A DNA stretch of 22,616 nucleotides from the NCBI GenBank assembly GCA_044378425.1, contig JBILXN010000013.1:1-22616 (forward strand). The letters run 5' to 3'. This DNA comes from UBA6136 sp044378425. GTDB taxonomy: Bacteria > Pseudomonadota > Gammaproteobacteria > Methylococcales > Methylococcaceae. Positions within the stretch are counted from its first letter, which is position 1. The number at the start of each line of letters is the position of its first letter. The position numbers and the translations under genes are program-made. Shown here piece after piece: positions 15,012 through 22,616 of the stretch. Below the pieces are notes generated by a model, which was not told the DNA's origin, searched no databases, and saw only the letters and a program-made list of their open reading frames with translations.

Positions 15012-15811
15012 TTGTAAGCGATAGCCTCGCAACGTGCTCTGGCAAAAAAAGCGGCAGGATGAAGGCTCCATTCTCTTAGTGCCTCACACTGTCGTCCCAG
15101 TTCGGCCGCTGTACACCAGCCCTGATCAAGAATCAATTGGCGATGATCACATGCCAAAAAGTTCTCCCAATAACTATAAATGCTGTCCTTTTCTGTTGGG
15201 TTGTCAAACATATCATAACTACAGCTGGCCGTAATATTAGTGAAGCCTAAATCAAGCAAGATCTGTTTGTGCTGTGAACCAAAATTAATATCACCACGCT
15301 GATAGGTAAAGACCTTATCTATTGTCTCCCACGCAGATGTTAATCCGGGAGAATCGGGTATCATCATATCGCCATAATGACACGCATCACGTAAGGCTAC
15401 TAAACCTTTCGGTTTTAATACCCTTCGGAATTCTAAGAGCGCATCCTGCGGATACTGCAGATGGTATAAGACCGCATGAGCAAAAACAACATCGAAGTAT
15501 TCATCAGGGTAAGGCAGTTGGTATACCGATCCAGCAGTGAATTCAACATTGGAAATCTGCCGTTCTTGTTGCAGCAATATCGCCTGTTCAATCTGGATGG
15601 GGCTGCTATCGATACCGAATACCTGCCCAGGATTGACCAACTCGGCAATATCCAATGTCATAGAACCTGGCCCACAACCACAATCCAAAACTGTTAATCC
15701 AGCCGTCAAGTAGGGCGATAAAAACGCACCCTGTTTGAGAAAATTGCGTTGTTTGAACTGATTGATAATCAGATTTGAATAGCCGCCGCTGTACTGCTCT
15801 TGTGAGGTCAT
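15008..15811 (-). CDS. Class I SAM-dependent methyltransferase
   Basis: The protein has 267 residues. The Rossmann methyltransferase motifs are clear: motif I VLDCGCGPGS (41-50), an acidic end of strand 2 in VFGIDSSP (64-71), VEFTAGSVYQLPYPDEYFD (motif II area), FAHAVLYHL, and the post-motif LLEFRRVLKPKG. This is the Methyltransf_11/25 type, acting in the cytoplasm on an unidentified small molecule. The C-terminal 100 residues are specific and unrecognised. No Shine-Dalgarno sequence is visible before the ATG, but upstream minus-strand TTTTGC and TAAAAT at 16 bases form a plausible promoter. The stop overlaps the cpdA start. AT content is higher than in the flanking operons, which hints at a separate origin (qualitative impression). 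Confidence 0.88.
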   Translation of the reverse strand: MTSQEQYSGGYSNLIINQFKQRNFLKQGAFLSPYLTAGLTVLDCGCGPGSMTLDIAELVNPGQVFGIDSSPIQIEQAILLQQERQISNVEFTAGSVYQLPYPDEYFDVVFAHAVLYHLQYPQDALLEFRRVLKPKGLVALRDACHYGDMMIPDSPGLTSAWETIDKVFTYQRGDINFGSQHKQILLDLGFTNITASCSYDMFDNPTEKDSIYSYWENFLACDHRQLILDQGWCTAAELGRQCEALREWSLHPAAFFARARCEAIAYK

Positions 15812-15843
15812 ATAGTAAGTATTTTAAGCTATAAATTATTTTG

Positions 15844-16284
15844 CAAAATGTAACGCTGAGTTATAATCCTAGCGGCTCTCGACACCCGAACAACATGATG
15901 ACTATCACTCAGTTTGAGTCATCATCGGCAACCATAACCCCAATATAGTAGTTCGTTTTTATCACAAAATTAAAGCGTAGCATTTGAAAGTGCGCAACGC
16001 CACACTCGATATCAATAACATTTGGATTTCCAATCCATACGAACATCGCGGCCCGGATATCACCACTTCAGCCAGTACCAATGTTTACTTTGGCCGCTTC
16101 TTTTCCATCAAAGACTTGCACTCCATATATCCGAAAAGTGCCGGCACTCCTGTTTTAATTATCAGCTTTAACTATAATTTTTTAGCTGGGATAGTAGGGC
16201 ATATTTCCCCTGCATGGATTACTGATTTCCAGTTACTTTGTCATCCAAAATCGGTTAGTCATCCACAAAATGCCTAACGCTGAG
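15844..16284. repeat. Imperfect 17-base direct repeat pair flanking an orphan segment
   Basis: CAAAATG followed by TAACGCTGAG occurs at 15844-15860. It recurs at 16266-16284 with CC inserted between the two halves. The copies flank about 405 bases without a recognised gene. The TAA of the right copy is the stop of the weak open frame at 15984-16277. This could mark an inserted segment, or be coincidence. Confidence 0.5.
15895..15925. repeat. Inverted repeat, possible operator
   Basis: ATGATGACT and AGTCATCAT are perfect 9-base inverted arms with a 13-base spacer. The spacer and right arm also form ACTCA-GTT-TGAGT (15907-15919), an alternative hairpin. It is 84 bases before the methyltransferase start on the other strand. 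Confidence 0.5.
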
Positions 16285-16647
16285 CAAGGGTCAAGACTAA
16301 TCTGGCGATGAAGCCACAGGGCTATGTTAACAAGTAAAGATTCTGTTCGGGGTTTTTCGTGGTGAACTGGAATGAAAGACCCTTACCCTTGACACAGCAT
16401 CGAAGCGAACAGTGACAGTGCTTACCACCCCTGGTGATCTGGCTGCCGTAGTAAATCACAGCCTATTTCTCATGATTCTGGCGAGAGCTGATCTGTTTGT
16501 CATGGTCGCATCGTCGTTCGGTGGCTTCACGATTGACTTGACCTGTGCCGGGCAGACGCCCCAAGATGAAATAGAATTTCAGTTTAAGCTCGATCAAGTC
16601 GAGTTTTAGGAAGGGTGTCTGGTGAAACTGGATTATCAATTTGCCCT

Positions 16648-16670
16648 CGGCTCGGAAGTGGGCCGAGCCG
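16648..16670 (+). terminator. GC-rich hairpin before the mscS operon
   Basis: CGGCTCGG and CCGAGCCG form a perfect 8-bp stem with a seven-base loop, followed by TTCTC. It lies 97 bases before the first gene of the operon. It could end transcription coming from the left or act as a leader attenuator; the weak T run leaves both open. Confidence 0.4.
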
Positions 16671-16766
16671 TTCTCAGCCCTAATTCTATGAGGGGCGAAA
16701 TCTATGCGCTGGTTCAAAAAGCGTGGTAGTGGGCTGAAATCAATAACGACTATCAGGAGATTCCCG

Positions 16767-17261
16767 ATGAACAGCATGAAGCTTTTAGGTGCACTTCTGC
16801 TGATCTGCCTAACATCGGTGCAGGCCGCGGGCTGGGATGCACGAACGACTCGCACCAATACCGCGGTTACTGATCAGGATATCCAGTCCGCTCTGAATCA
16901 AGCCATTACCCCGGTCTTTACCCAGGCCTTTCCCGATCAAAAGTTTGGCATTCATGTCCTGATCGATCGCCATGTCAGCCCAGCGCTAACAGGTGAACTG
17001 GTCTATCTCTCACTGGGTTTATGTCACAGGGTCGCCGGTGGCGAGTATCTGCTGGCTGCGGGACGACTGAGTGATGTCCTGGTTCTGCCACAGAATACGG
17101 CGGCCCATCAGCAACGACAGGCGGTGGTCCAAAAACTGGGCACGATGGCGGCGGAATTCTCCCGGTTGATGGTTCAAAACAAGGCCAGCATCGGCAAAGC
17201 CGACCGCAATAACACCGGCGCCTCAGTCCATTGGTCACAGTGGCCCGATTACCCGCGATGA
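16767..17261 (+). CDS. Secreted protein of unknown function upstream of the MscS gene
   Basis: The protein has 164 residues from the ATG at 16767, chosen because AGGAG lies seven bases upstream and a clean signal peptide follows (MNSMKLLGALLLICLTSVQAAG, cleavage after about residue 20). A longer frame from 16704 would bury it. The mature part begins WDARTTRTNTAVTDQDI and appears mixed alpha/beta, with a strand-like segment FGIHVLIDRHV, a glycine-rich stretch, and a long C-terminal helix (HQQRQAVVQKLGTMAAEFSR). No family is recognised. The MscS gene follows 29 bases later, so the three genes to 20070 probably form one operon. A periplasmic accessory role for the channel is possible but not shown. 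Confidence 0.72.
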   Translation: MNSMKLLGALLLICLTSVQAAGWDARTTRTNTAVTDQDIQSALNQAITPVFTQAFPDQKFGIHVLIDRHVSPALTGELVYLSLGLCHRVAGGEYLLAAGRLSDVLVLPQNTAAHQQRQAVVQKLGTMAAEFSRLMVQNKASIGKADRNNTGASVHWSQWPDYPR

Positions 17262-17290
17262 TCCTCGCCACCTGACACCATCGGCCCAAC

Positions 17291-19705
17291 ATGGCGTGTA
17301 TCCCCTACCCTGTCGCCCTTCTACTTTTGCTACTTCAGCTTATGCCGTTCATGGCAGTGGCTGGGGCAGCGGACCCTACCACACACCCTGCCCCAGCCGA
17401 GCAGGCAAAACCGATTTACCTGAGCGACCTATTGATATGGACTGAGGAGGTGCAACGGCGGATTAACGCAGTCACTATCAGCACCAGCCGGTCAGACCTG
17501 GCCTCTCAGGCGTTACCCGTCATACAACGGACAGAGGCGGCTGTTGCGCTCGCGCGTAGCTCTCTGTCAGGCATGAAAACAACCGAGGCCACTATTGCTC
17601 AGTTGATGGAACTGGATGCCCAGCTATCAGGCTACAGGTCCGACCTCAATCAACTGGCCAACGCCCTTACCGCTGACAGCACCGAGCTTGAGAAATATCT
17701 GGATGAACTGACAAGACTCTCTTTACGTTGGCCAGAACTGCAGCACCTGGCATTGGAGCGTTCGGCACCGGAGGAGATTCTCAGCCGGGGCAATTCGGTA
17801 ATGGCTGAACTGGCATCCATGAAGACCGCCCTGTTACCGGTTCGCAACCAGCTACTGAGCCTCCTCGCGCGGGCAACCCAGCAACGGCTTGCACTGGACG
17901 AACTCAACAACGAACTACTGCGGCGGCGAGAATCCATGGACCGCGAACTACGCGGCATGGCTCGCGAACCGTTGTGGACACTGCGCCCCACCTTTTCCGC
18001 AGACAGCACTTTGGCGGCCCGCCAGGCCTTGCAGGCCTGGATGACGGGCATCATTCGTTACATCGCTCAACAGTACCTGATCCTAACCACCATAGCGGCG
18101 CTGGTCATCGTGCTCACACTGATTCTGTTTGCGCGGGGACGTCAACTGATTCAGGCTCACCTGCCTTATGCACCAATCGCCAGAGGGGCCTTTCAGGTTA
18201 TGGCCAGACCCATCTGGTCCAGCCTGATGCTGACGCTCCTGGCCCTTAATTTTTCACCGCAAGGGCCTATCGCTTATTACGACTTTATATGGCTGGTTAT
18301 CCTTCTTCCCGCTGTCGTTCTGACTCAGGCAATTCATGGGCCGCACCTTTGGCGGAGTGTTTTCGCGCTGGGGCTGATGATTGTTGCCTTTCCATTTCGC
18401 ACCTTCATCGAATTACTGCCCTGGCTTGACCGCTGGATCATGGCCTCACAGACATTGATAATGGCGACCTGTCTCTGGCTGGACTGGCGCCATATCAGGC
18501 ATACAGAGCAACGGGGAGGTCATCGACTGTGGATCGACACAGTTGGCATCGGCCTGGTGACAGGGTTACTGATCGGTTTCATGGCCAATCTGCTCGGTCA
18601 CACCGGTTTGGCGCGCGTCCTCGTTGATGGTGTCATTGGCTCTCTGGGGTTTGCCATGGTCTATAGCGTGGCACTGGAACTGCTATTTGCGCTGGTGGCG
18701 GGCCTGCTCCATAGCCCACTGGTGGCCGCATCCCGCGTGTTGACCCAACACCCCCGCACGGTCGCCTATTGGTTGCGGTGGCAGATGGTACTTATCTCAC
18801 TGGGCCTGTTCCTCTACTCCTGCCTCTACGCTTTTCGCATTCAAACCGAGGTGGTCAACAGCTTCCAGGCGTTGTGGGAGGCTCGTTTTACGGTGGGGAC
18901 AACCACCATTACCGCGCAATCACTGACCCTTTGTCTGTTGTTTCTGGCAGGCACCTGGCTGTTGATCAGAATCAGTCGGGCTGTGCTGGAAGAAGAAATC
19001 CTGCCTCGCCTGCGGTTGTCGGCCGGCATGCCCTTCGCCATTACCACCATCGTCCGATATGTCATCGCTGTTGTTGGCTTCGTGTTTGCCCTGCTTGCTC
19101 TGGGTCTTGATGTTGCAAAAGTGTCCGTTCTGGCGGGTGCACTGGGCGTGGGCATCGGTTTTGGCTTGCAGAATATCGTCAATAATTTCATTTCCGGGAT
19201 CATCCTGCTGTTCGAGCGGCCCGTTCACCTTGATGACGTCATCGAGCTCAATAATCTGCGGGGCTCGATTTCGCGGATAGGGATACGCTCCAGCACCGTC
19301 CGGACGGCCCAAGGCGCCGAAGTGATCGTCCCAAATGCCGATCTGATCTCCAAAGAGGTGATTAACTGGACCTTATCGGACCGTCGCCGCAGGCTGGCCA
19401 TCCCGATTGGTGTGGCCTATGGGACAAATCCGGAAAAGATGCTGGCCTTGCTGCTGGATACAGCACGAGCATCGCCCGATACACTGGACGACCCGGAACC
19501 CATTGCCATTTTCAAGGCATTTGGCGAAAGTACGCTGGACTTCCAACTCGATGTCTGGATTCAACGCTATGAGGATAACAACCGCATCGGCAGCGACTTG
19601 CGGATTGCCCTCTGCCAACGACTGGCCGAAGCCGGGATCGAGATTCCGTTTCCCCAGCAGGATGTTCATATCCGCCACTATTCAATGCCAGCGGAGGGTA
19701 AATGA
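17291..19705 (+). CDS. Large MscS-family mechanosensitive channel with periplasmic coiled-coil domain
   Basis: The protein has 804 residues, far longer than E. coli MscS (286) and closer to YbiO or MscK types. A signal peptide (about 1-27) precedes a helical, heptad-rich periplasmic region at about 30-255. About eight to ten transmembrane helices follow (about 268-600). The pore helix and start of the beta domain read LAGALGVGIGFGLQNIVNNFISG (about 612-634), then LLFERPVHLDDVIEL, VIVPNADLISKEVINWTL and the alpha/beta C-terminal vestibule ending QQDVHIRHY. The channel would release solutes on osmotic downshock in the inner membrane. The start lacks a good ribosome site; the downstream ATG at 17342 would spoil the signal peptide. 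It is flanked by a secreted protein and a lipoprotein, with the lipoprotein gene overlapping its stop. Confidence 0.92.
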   Translation: MACIPYPVALLLLLLQLMPFMAVAGAADPTTHPAPAEQAKPIYLSDLLIWTEEVQRRINAVTISTSRSDLASQALPVIQRTEAAVALARSSLSGMKTTEATIAQLMELDAQLSGYRSDLNQLANALTADSTELEKYLDELTRLSLRWPELQHLALERSAPEEILSRGNSVMAELASMKTALLPVRNQLLSLLARATQQRLALDELNNELLRRRESMDRELRGMAREPLWTLRPTFSADSTLAARQALQAWMTGIIRYIAQQYLILTTIAALVIVLTLILFARGRQLIQAHLPYAPIARGAFQVMARPIWSSLMLTLLALNFSPQGPIAYYDFIWLVILLPAVVLTQAIHGPHLWRSVFALGLMIVAFPFRTFIELLPWLDRWIMASQTLIMATCLWLDWRHIRHTEQRGGHRLWIDTVGIGLVTGLLIGFMANLLGHTGLARVLVDGVIGSLGFAMVYSVALELLFALVAGLLHSPLVAASRVLTQHPRTVAYWLRWQMVLISLGLFLYSCLYAFRIQTEVVNSFQALWEARFTVGTTTITAQSLTLCLLFLAGTWLLIRISRAVLEEEILPRLRLSAGMPFAITTIVRYVIAVVGFVFALLALGLDVAKVSVLAGALGVGIGFGLQNIVNNFISGIILLFERPVHLDDVIELNNLRGSISRIGIRSSTVRTAQGAEVIVPNADLISKEVINWTLSDRRRRLAIPIGVAYGTNPEKMLALLLDTARASPDTLDDPEPIAIFKAFGESTLDFQLDVWIQRYEDNNRIGSDLRIALCQRLAEAGIEIPFPQQDVHIRHYSMPAEGK

Positions 19706-20070
19706 TGCGATTAAAGCTACTGTTGATGGCATCCTCACTGCTACTCATCGCTTGTGGTCCCAGCTATCACTATGTATATACCCCGCCAGTAAGCCCGGAA
19801 GGGCGCGTCTGCATTTCACAATGCACCATTAACCAACAGCAGTGCTGGTCCTACAACCAAAACCTGTATCAGCAATGCCTTAACAACCGTAACTGGGCCA
19901 TGCAGAACTACTATCAATGCCGGAATAACGCCCCCGATAAAAAGGCTCAAAATAATTGCTGGCTACCCGCCGTTTGTTACGGACCCAACAATTACTACTG
20001 TGAAGAAGGCTATCGGGCGTGTTACCAGGCCTGCGGGGGGACAGTTGACGCCATACTTGAGCCGGAATAA
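19702..20070 (+). CDS. Cysteine-rich lipoprotein
   Basis: The protein has 122 residues. The signal peptide ends in the lipobox LIAC, with the lipidated Cys18; Gly follows at +2, which favours outer-membrane sorting. The mature part is rich in Asn, Gln and Tyr and contains ten further cysteines (37, 41, 48, 59, 73, 86, 92, 100, 107, 111). These are likely paired as disulfides in the periplasm, including CxxxC at 37-41 and 107-111. No family is recognised. The ATG overlaps the channel's stop (ATGA, 19702-19705) and GGAGGG lies just upstream; a second ATG at 19705 is equally possible. Coupled translation suggests it works with the MscS protein (inference). Confidence 0.85.
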   Translation: MMRLKLLLMASSLLLIACGPSYHYVYTPPVSPEGRVCISQCTINQQQCWSYNQNLYQQCLNNRNWAMQNYYQCRNNAPDKKAQNNCWLPAVCYGPNNYYCEEGYRACYQACGGTVDAILEPE

Positions 20071-20185
20071 GACTTGGATGACTTTCGCACCGGCCGTTGT
20101 AGCGCGCATCATCAGGTCAGTTGGGGATAAAGCAGGACTAAAAGCTCGCGATTGGCACTGCCTTCCCTGCCCAGTCCAAGTATCG

Positions 20186-20211
20186 TCCTGATTAGCTTAA
20201 GCCAATCAGGA
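20186..20211. terminator. Hairpin between convergent genes
   Basis: TCCTGATT and AATCAGGA form an 8-bp stem; inside it, after one mismatch, GC-TTAA-GC can pair further. It sits between the stops at 20070 and 20234. There is no T run on either side, so a bidirectional terminator role is only plausible. Confidence 0.35.
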
Positions 20212-20233
20212 GCCTTACCAACCCGAAGCAGGT

Positions 20234-20524
20234 TCAACGTTGCGGGTATTTACGCTCCAAATCATCAACGTAGCGCGTAACCATGGTCAGGGACGCCGCG
20301 AATAGTTTCGGAAAATGTTTTTGGACAGGCTTGCTGATTTTTACGCCGACTTCGGGCCATAAAATCATCACCCCCATAATCCAGAACGGCGGAACGCCCG
20401 GAGCCCCGAGTTCACTCATCAACCCGGAAATCAGCAACATCCAGCCGACATCTTTTGGAAGATCTGCGAATTTATCCAACGCCGAGGCCTGCGGGTCGTT
20501 GGGGGTATCAGTAGATGTTTTCAT
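20234..20524 (-). CDS. Small two-helix membrane protein, unknown function
   Basis: The protein has 96 residues from the ATG at 20524. A GTG at 20542 would add six residues, and neither start has a clear ribosome site. An acidic, Pro-rich N terminus (KTSTDTPNDPQASALDKFADLP) leads to two hydrophobic segments, VGWMLLISGLMSELG and VPPFWIMGVMILWPEVG, joined by a Gly-Pro turn. A basic amphipathic tail follows (KISKPVQKHFPKLF, DDLERKYP). It is probably an inner-membrane hairpin. I do not recognise the family. It converges on the lipoprotein gene and lies downstream of the adhesin gene on the same strand, with 281 unremarkable bases between them. Confidence 0.7.
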   Translation of the reverse strand: MKTSTDTPNDPQASALDKFADLPKDVGWMLLISGLMSELGAPGVPPFWIMGVMILWPEVGVKISKPVQKHFPKLFAASLTMVTRYVDDLERKYPQR

Positions 20525-20805
20525 GACAGGCACCGGAATCACCTAAAAAGGGTGTTATTGGCTGACAAGAGAGCACCGCTCCTGATGACGCCAATCTTTG
20601 CGCCGGCATAGACGCCGGTCCAATCGTAGGCAGACGCTACAGCCTGAATCTGGGGTACCAGGCTCAAACCAAATACGCTGAAAAACAGGGGTAGTCTTGT
20701 TATCACCAAGATGAATCTCCAAGGCCTATTGTCGTTGTTTAGATGGCAATGGTTGTTATGGAAGGAATGGACGAACCAGACGTATCTCAGCCTGGCACTA
20801 ACCCC

Positions 20806-22616
20806 CTACCGCAGACTGAACATATCGGACTTAGCGATGTAATCAAGTTCCTGCGAACCCACAAGAGTGATTTGATAATCCTGAGCCGCCACAAAAGCGC
20901 CATCCTGGTTGAGGTCAATCAGTAGCACCCCATTACTGACGGCTATGCTGTTACCACTATCGATGACCGAACCGATCATGAGATTCTGCGTTGCAGAAAG
21001 CAGATTCTGCCCCGCCACGGTCATGCTTCCCAAAGCGCTGGAATTGAACACCAGCCAGCTCCTGCCATTGTCCTGGATAGTATCTATTTGTCCCGCCTGC
21101 AGATCATTATTGCCAAGAGCACCTTTGAACTGGTAATAATCCAGACCACCCCCACCCTTCAAGTTATCCGTACCTTCCCCGCCAAAAAGGCGATCACTTC
21201 CTTTTCCGCCGCTTAGCAGGTCGGCGCCAGAACCTCCATACAGAATGTCGCTACCGATGCCGCCATTAAGCGTATCGTTACCGCTCTCGCCATACAGGGT
21301 ATCACTGCCACAAAGACCACTCATGACATCATCGCCACTACTGCCCTGATAGGCGTCTTTTCGGTTTGTCCCTTTCCATGTTATGCCCGGGGTCAGTGTC
21401 GTACTGGCCTTGAACAACACCGGGACTCCCGGATCGGCAATGCGGTTGATGGTAATGTCGCTGTCACCAAAAGCATTGTCGGTGAAGATCAGTCTGATGA
21501 ACTTGATATTGCCGCTGGCATCCGTCACAAAACTGGCACCATCACCGCCGGCAATGCGTTGAGTAAAGTCATACCAGCCCGCTGCGGTTAAGGCTTTACC
21601 GTCCAGATCGACCAGAGTTTTACCCTGGGCAGCGTAGGCATCCAGCACGTCATTGGCGACATACTTCATGTAGCCATTGAAGTCGCGGGTGGTGACGCCA
21701 CTCCTTGATACGTCAATCACGACTTCGGTCTGGGTACCCAATCGCGAGGCATCGCTATCCATAAGACTGGCAGCGGCATCCTGCGGGCTGATCGAGAACT
21801 GAATCGGATCCCATATCGTCGATAGGTTGGGTCCGACCGGACGGCTACCGCCCACATTACTGTCTGTGGGATTTAGCACCCGTACATTCGAGAGTTGAGC
21901 CGTATCTTCGACAGCACCATCAGGACGCGTGACGATGACACTGATGATCGGTTTGGTTTCCGTTAACGTCCCGCTGACCGCAGCCTCGAATTTATCGACC
22001 GTGGTCCAGGCCAGAATAGTGACGGCATTTTGCTCACCGTCGATGATGCCATCACCGTTGAGGTCGCCGGGTAGGGCAGTGGGAGAAATCCCCAATCTCG
22101 CTACCAGTGTCGCAAGAGATTCCTCGACCACCTGTTCAATACCATCCACGTCACGGTCATCGTCCTTGGGCGTCGAGCTATCAACCGAGCCATCAGGCTT
22201 GAAAAGAGTGCCCTCTGCCGCGTCGTTGATCATGGCCACTCCAATACTGCTGGCGCCGCCCACAGCAGTGGCGATCAGGGAAAACGTTTCAGGCCCCTCG
22301 TAAATACGATCGTTATGAGTCGGTACCCGGACCAGTAAGCTACCGTTGTTGCCATTCAGTGCAACCGGGTCTGAACGATAGGTCGACCACATGTTTCCAC
22401 CGTCACTGGATACTTCGATTGATTCATCATAGTCCTTTACTAAGGTGGCTGTGGCTTGGGCAACCCCCAAAGTCACCCATTGTCCAAATTCGCCAGTAAC
22501 GGTAAAAACCGCGTAAGGCGATGCTTCGTTTACGACAGGACTGGTAACGCTGAAAGGCGTCAGGTTCACCGTGACGGTGCCGGTGTTGCTGGTGTGGCTG
22601 CCGTCATCGGCCTGGA
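20806..22616 (-). CDS. Large Calx-beta/RTX adhesin-like protein, C-terminal part (5' partial)
   Basis: The frame stays open to the right edge, so the start lies outside the window; about 600 C-terminal residues are seen. In protein order there is a Calx-beta-like repeat (about 22210-22600, with VNEASPYAVFTVTG and RIYEGPETFSLIATAVGG). Next is a DDDRD-rich hinge with an EF-hand/dockerin-like DLNGDGIIDG. After that comes a region with GWYDFTQRIAGGDGASF and DNAFGDSDITINRIADPGVPV, resembling the choice-of-anchor modules of surface proteins. Eight RTX-type nonapeptides and a C-terminal segment of about 105 residues complete the protein. Such proteins are exported by type I secretion with an uncleaved C-terminal signal and fold on binding calcium outside the cell. 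A role in adhesion or biofilm is inferred. No secretion genes are visible. Confidence 0.88.
   Translation of the reverse strand, partial: QADDGSHTSNTGTVTVNLTPFSVTSPVVNEASPYAVFTVTGEFGQWVTLGVAQATATLVKDYDESIEVSSDGGNMWSTYRSDPVALNGNNGSLLVRVPTHNDRIYEGPETFSLIATAVGGASSIGVAMINDAAEGTLFKPDGSVDSSTPKDDDRDVDGIEQVVEESLATLVARLGISPTALPGDLNGDGIIDGEQNAVTILAWTTVDKFEAAVSGTLTETKPIISVIVTRPDGAVEDTAQLSNVRVLNPTDSNVGGSRPVGPNLSTIWDPIQFSISPQDAAASLMDSDASRLGTQTEVVIDVSRSGVTTRDFNGYMKYVANDVLDAYAAQGKTLVDLDGKALTAAGWYDFTQRIAGGDGASFVTDASGNIKFIRLIFTDNAFGDSDITINRIADPGVPVLFKASTTLTPGITWKGTNRKDAYQGSSGDDVMSGLCGSDTLYGESGNDTLNGGIGSDILYGGSGADLLSGGKGSDRLFGGEGTDNLKGGGGLDYYQFKGALGNNDLQAGQIDTIQDNGRSWLVFNSSALGSMTVAGQNLLSATQNLMIGSVIDSGNSIAVSNGVLLIDLNQDGAFVAAQDYQITLVGSQELDYIAKSDMFSLR
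21128..21350 (-). repeat. RTX calcium-binding nonapeptide array within the adhesin
   Basis: About eight nine-residue units of the form GGxGxDxLx are seen, for example GESGNDTLN, GGIGSDILY, GGSGADLLS and GGKGSDRLF. One early unit reads GLCGSDTLY, with Cys at a position usually held by Gly or a polar residue. These form a calcium-binding beta roll. Confidence 0.9.

Larger units (their letters stand above)
15812..16766. other. Long gene-poor stretch upstream of the methyltransferase and the mscS operon
   Basis: No gene is convincing over about 950 bases. A + strand open frame at 15984-16277 (97 codons, TTG start, no ribosome site) and another at 16412-16609 (65 codons, GTG start) have no recognisable protein features. 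A perfect TATAAT sits at 15862-15867 on the + strand with TTGCAA at only 15 bases, so transcription rightwards is possible. Inverted and direct repeats are listed separately. It may hold decayed DNA or an unrecognised small RNA. Confidence 0.4.

Noticed and set aside
15984..16277. 97-codon + strand frame in the gene-poor stretch
   Set aside because: TTG start without a ribosome site, no recognisable family and no signal or membrane segments; kept only as a possibility in the intergenic entry.
16272..16284. GCCTAACGCTGAG resembling the left end of an integron attC site
   Set aside because: No complementary GTTAGGC-type right end was found within a suitable distance, and no integrase gene is present.
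16412..16858. Opposed frames at 16412-16609 (+) and 16463-16858 (-)
   Set aside because: They overlap each other, lack start signals, and the minus one runs into the signal-peptide region of the secreted protein gene.
20743..20925. 60-codon + strand frame near the adhesin stop
   Set aside because: It overlaps the C terminus of the adhesin on the other strand and has no ribosome site or recognisable features.

Overview
The window looks like a chromosomal segment of a gammaproteobacterium with moderate GC. This is inferred from a close FbaB-type aldolase, CpdA, YbjQ and YafY-like proteins, outer-membrane and lipoprotein signals, and a type I-secretion style RTX adhesin. I cannot name the genus. 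No rRNA, tRNA, insertion sequence or CRISPR array was seen.

Region 1 (1-6216, all + strand) is the most unusual part. A 5'-truncated NCS2 (xanthine/uracil permease family) protein carries a C-terminal cytoplasmic domain that resembles a degenerate HATPase/anti-sigma kinase fold. It is followed by a lone STAS anti-sigma-antagonist-like protein, a membrane-anchored UrtA-like urea/amide binding protein, and a methyl-accepting chemotaxis protein that overlaps UrtA by ATGA. None of the urea ABC transporter's permease or ATPase genes are present here. The NCS2 part appears to lack the acidic residues that bind nucleobase in UraA. I read the set as a candidate ligand-sensing module that combines partner switching with MCP signalling. 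A DAACS-family acidic substrate:cation symporter follows.

Region 2 (6226-9630) holds a nitroreductase followed by a secreted phytochelatin-synthase-like peptidase in one tight minus-strand unit. Next come an LBF_2804-like membrane protein and, divergent from it, a YbjQ-family protein. A 51-residue single-span membrane microprotein closes the region, with a clear terminator hairpin after it.

Region 3 (9715-13924) holds class I fructose-bisphosphate aldolase (fbaB), an outer-membrane beta-barrel protein with a coiled-coil N terminus, a divergent HTH-WYL regulator and an orphan receiver-domain protein.

Region 4 (13925-16766) looks visibly AT-richer. It holds a SAM methyltransferase and a CpdA-like phosphodiesterase translationally coupled on the minus strand. 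Upstream is nearly 1 kb with no convincing gene, containing inverted repeats and a 17-base imperfect direct-repeat pair.

Region 5 (16767-20070) is a compact + strand operon: a secreted protein of unknown function, an 804-residue MscS-family channel with a periplasmic coiled-coil domain, and a cysteine-rich lipoprotein overlapping the channel gene by ATGA.

Region 6 (20234-22616, minus) is a small two-helix membrane protein and the C-terminal part of a large Calx-beta/RTX adhesin that runs off the window.
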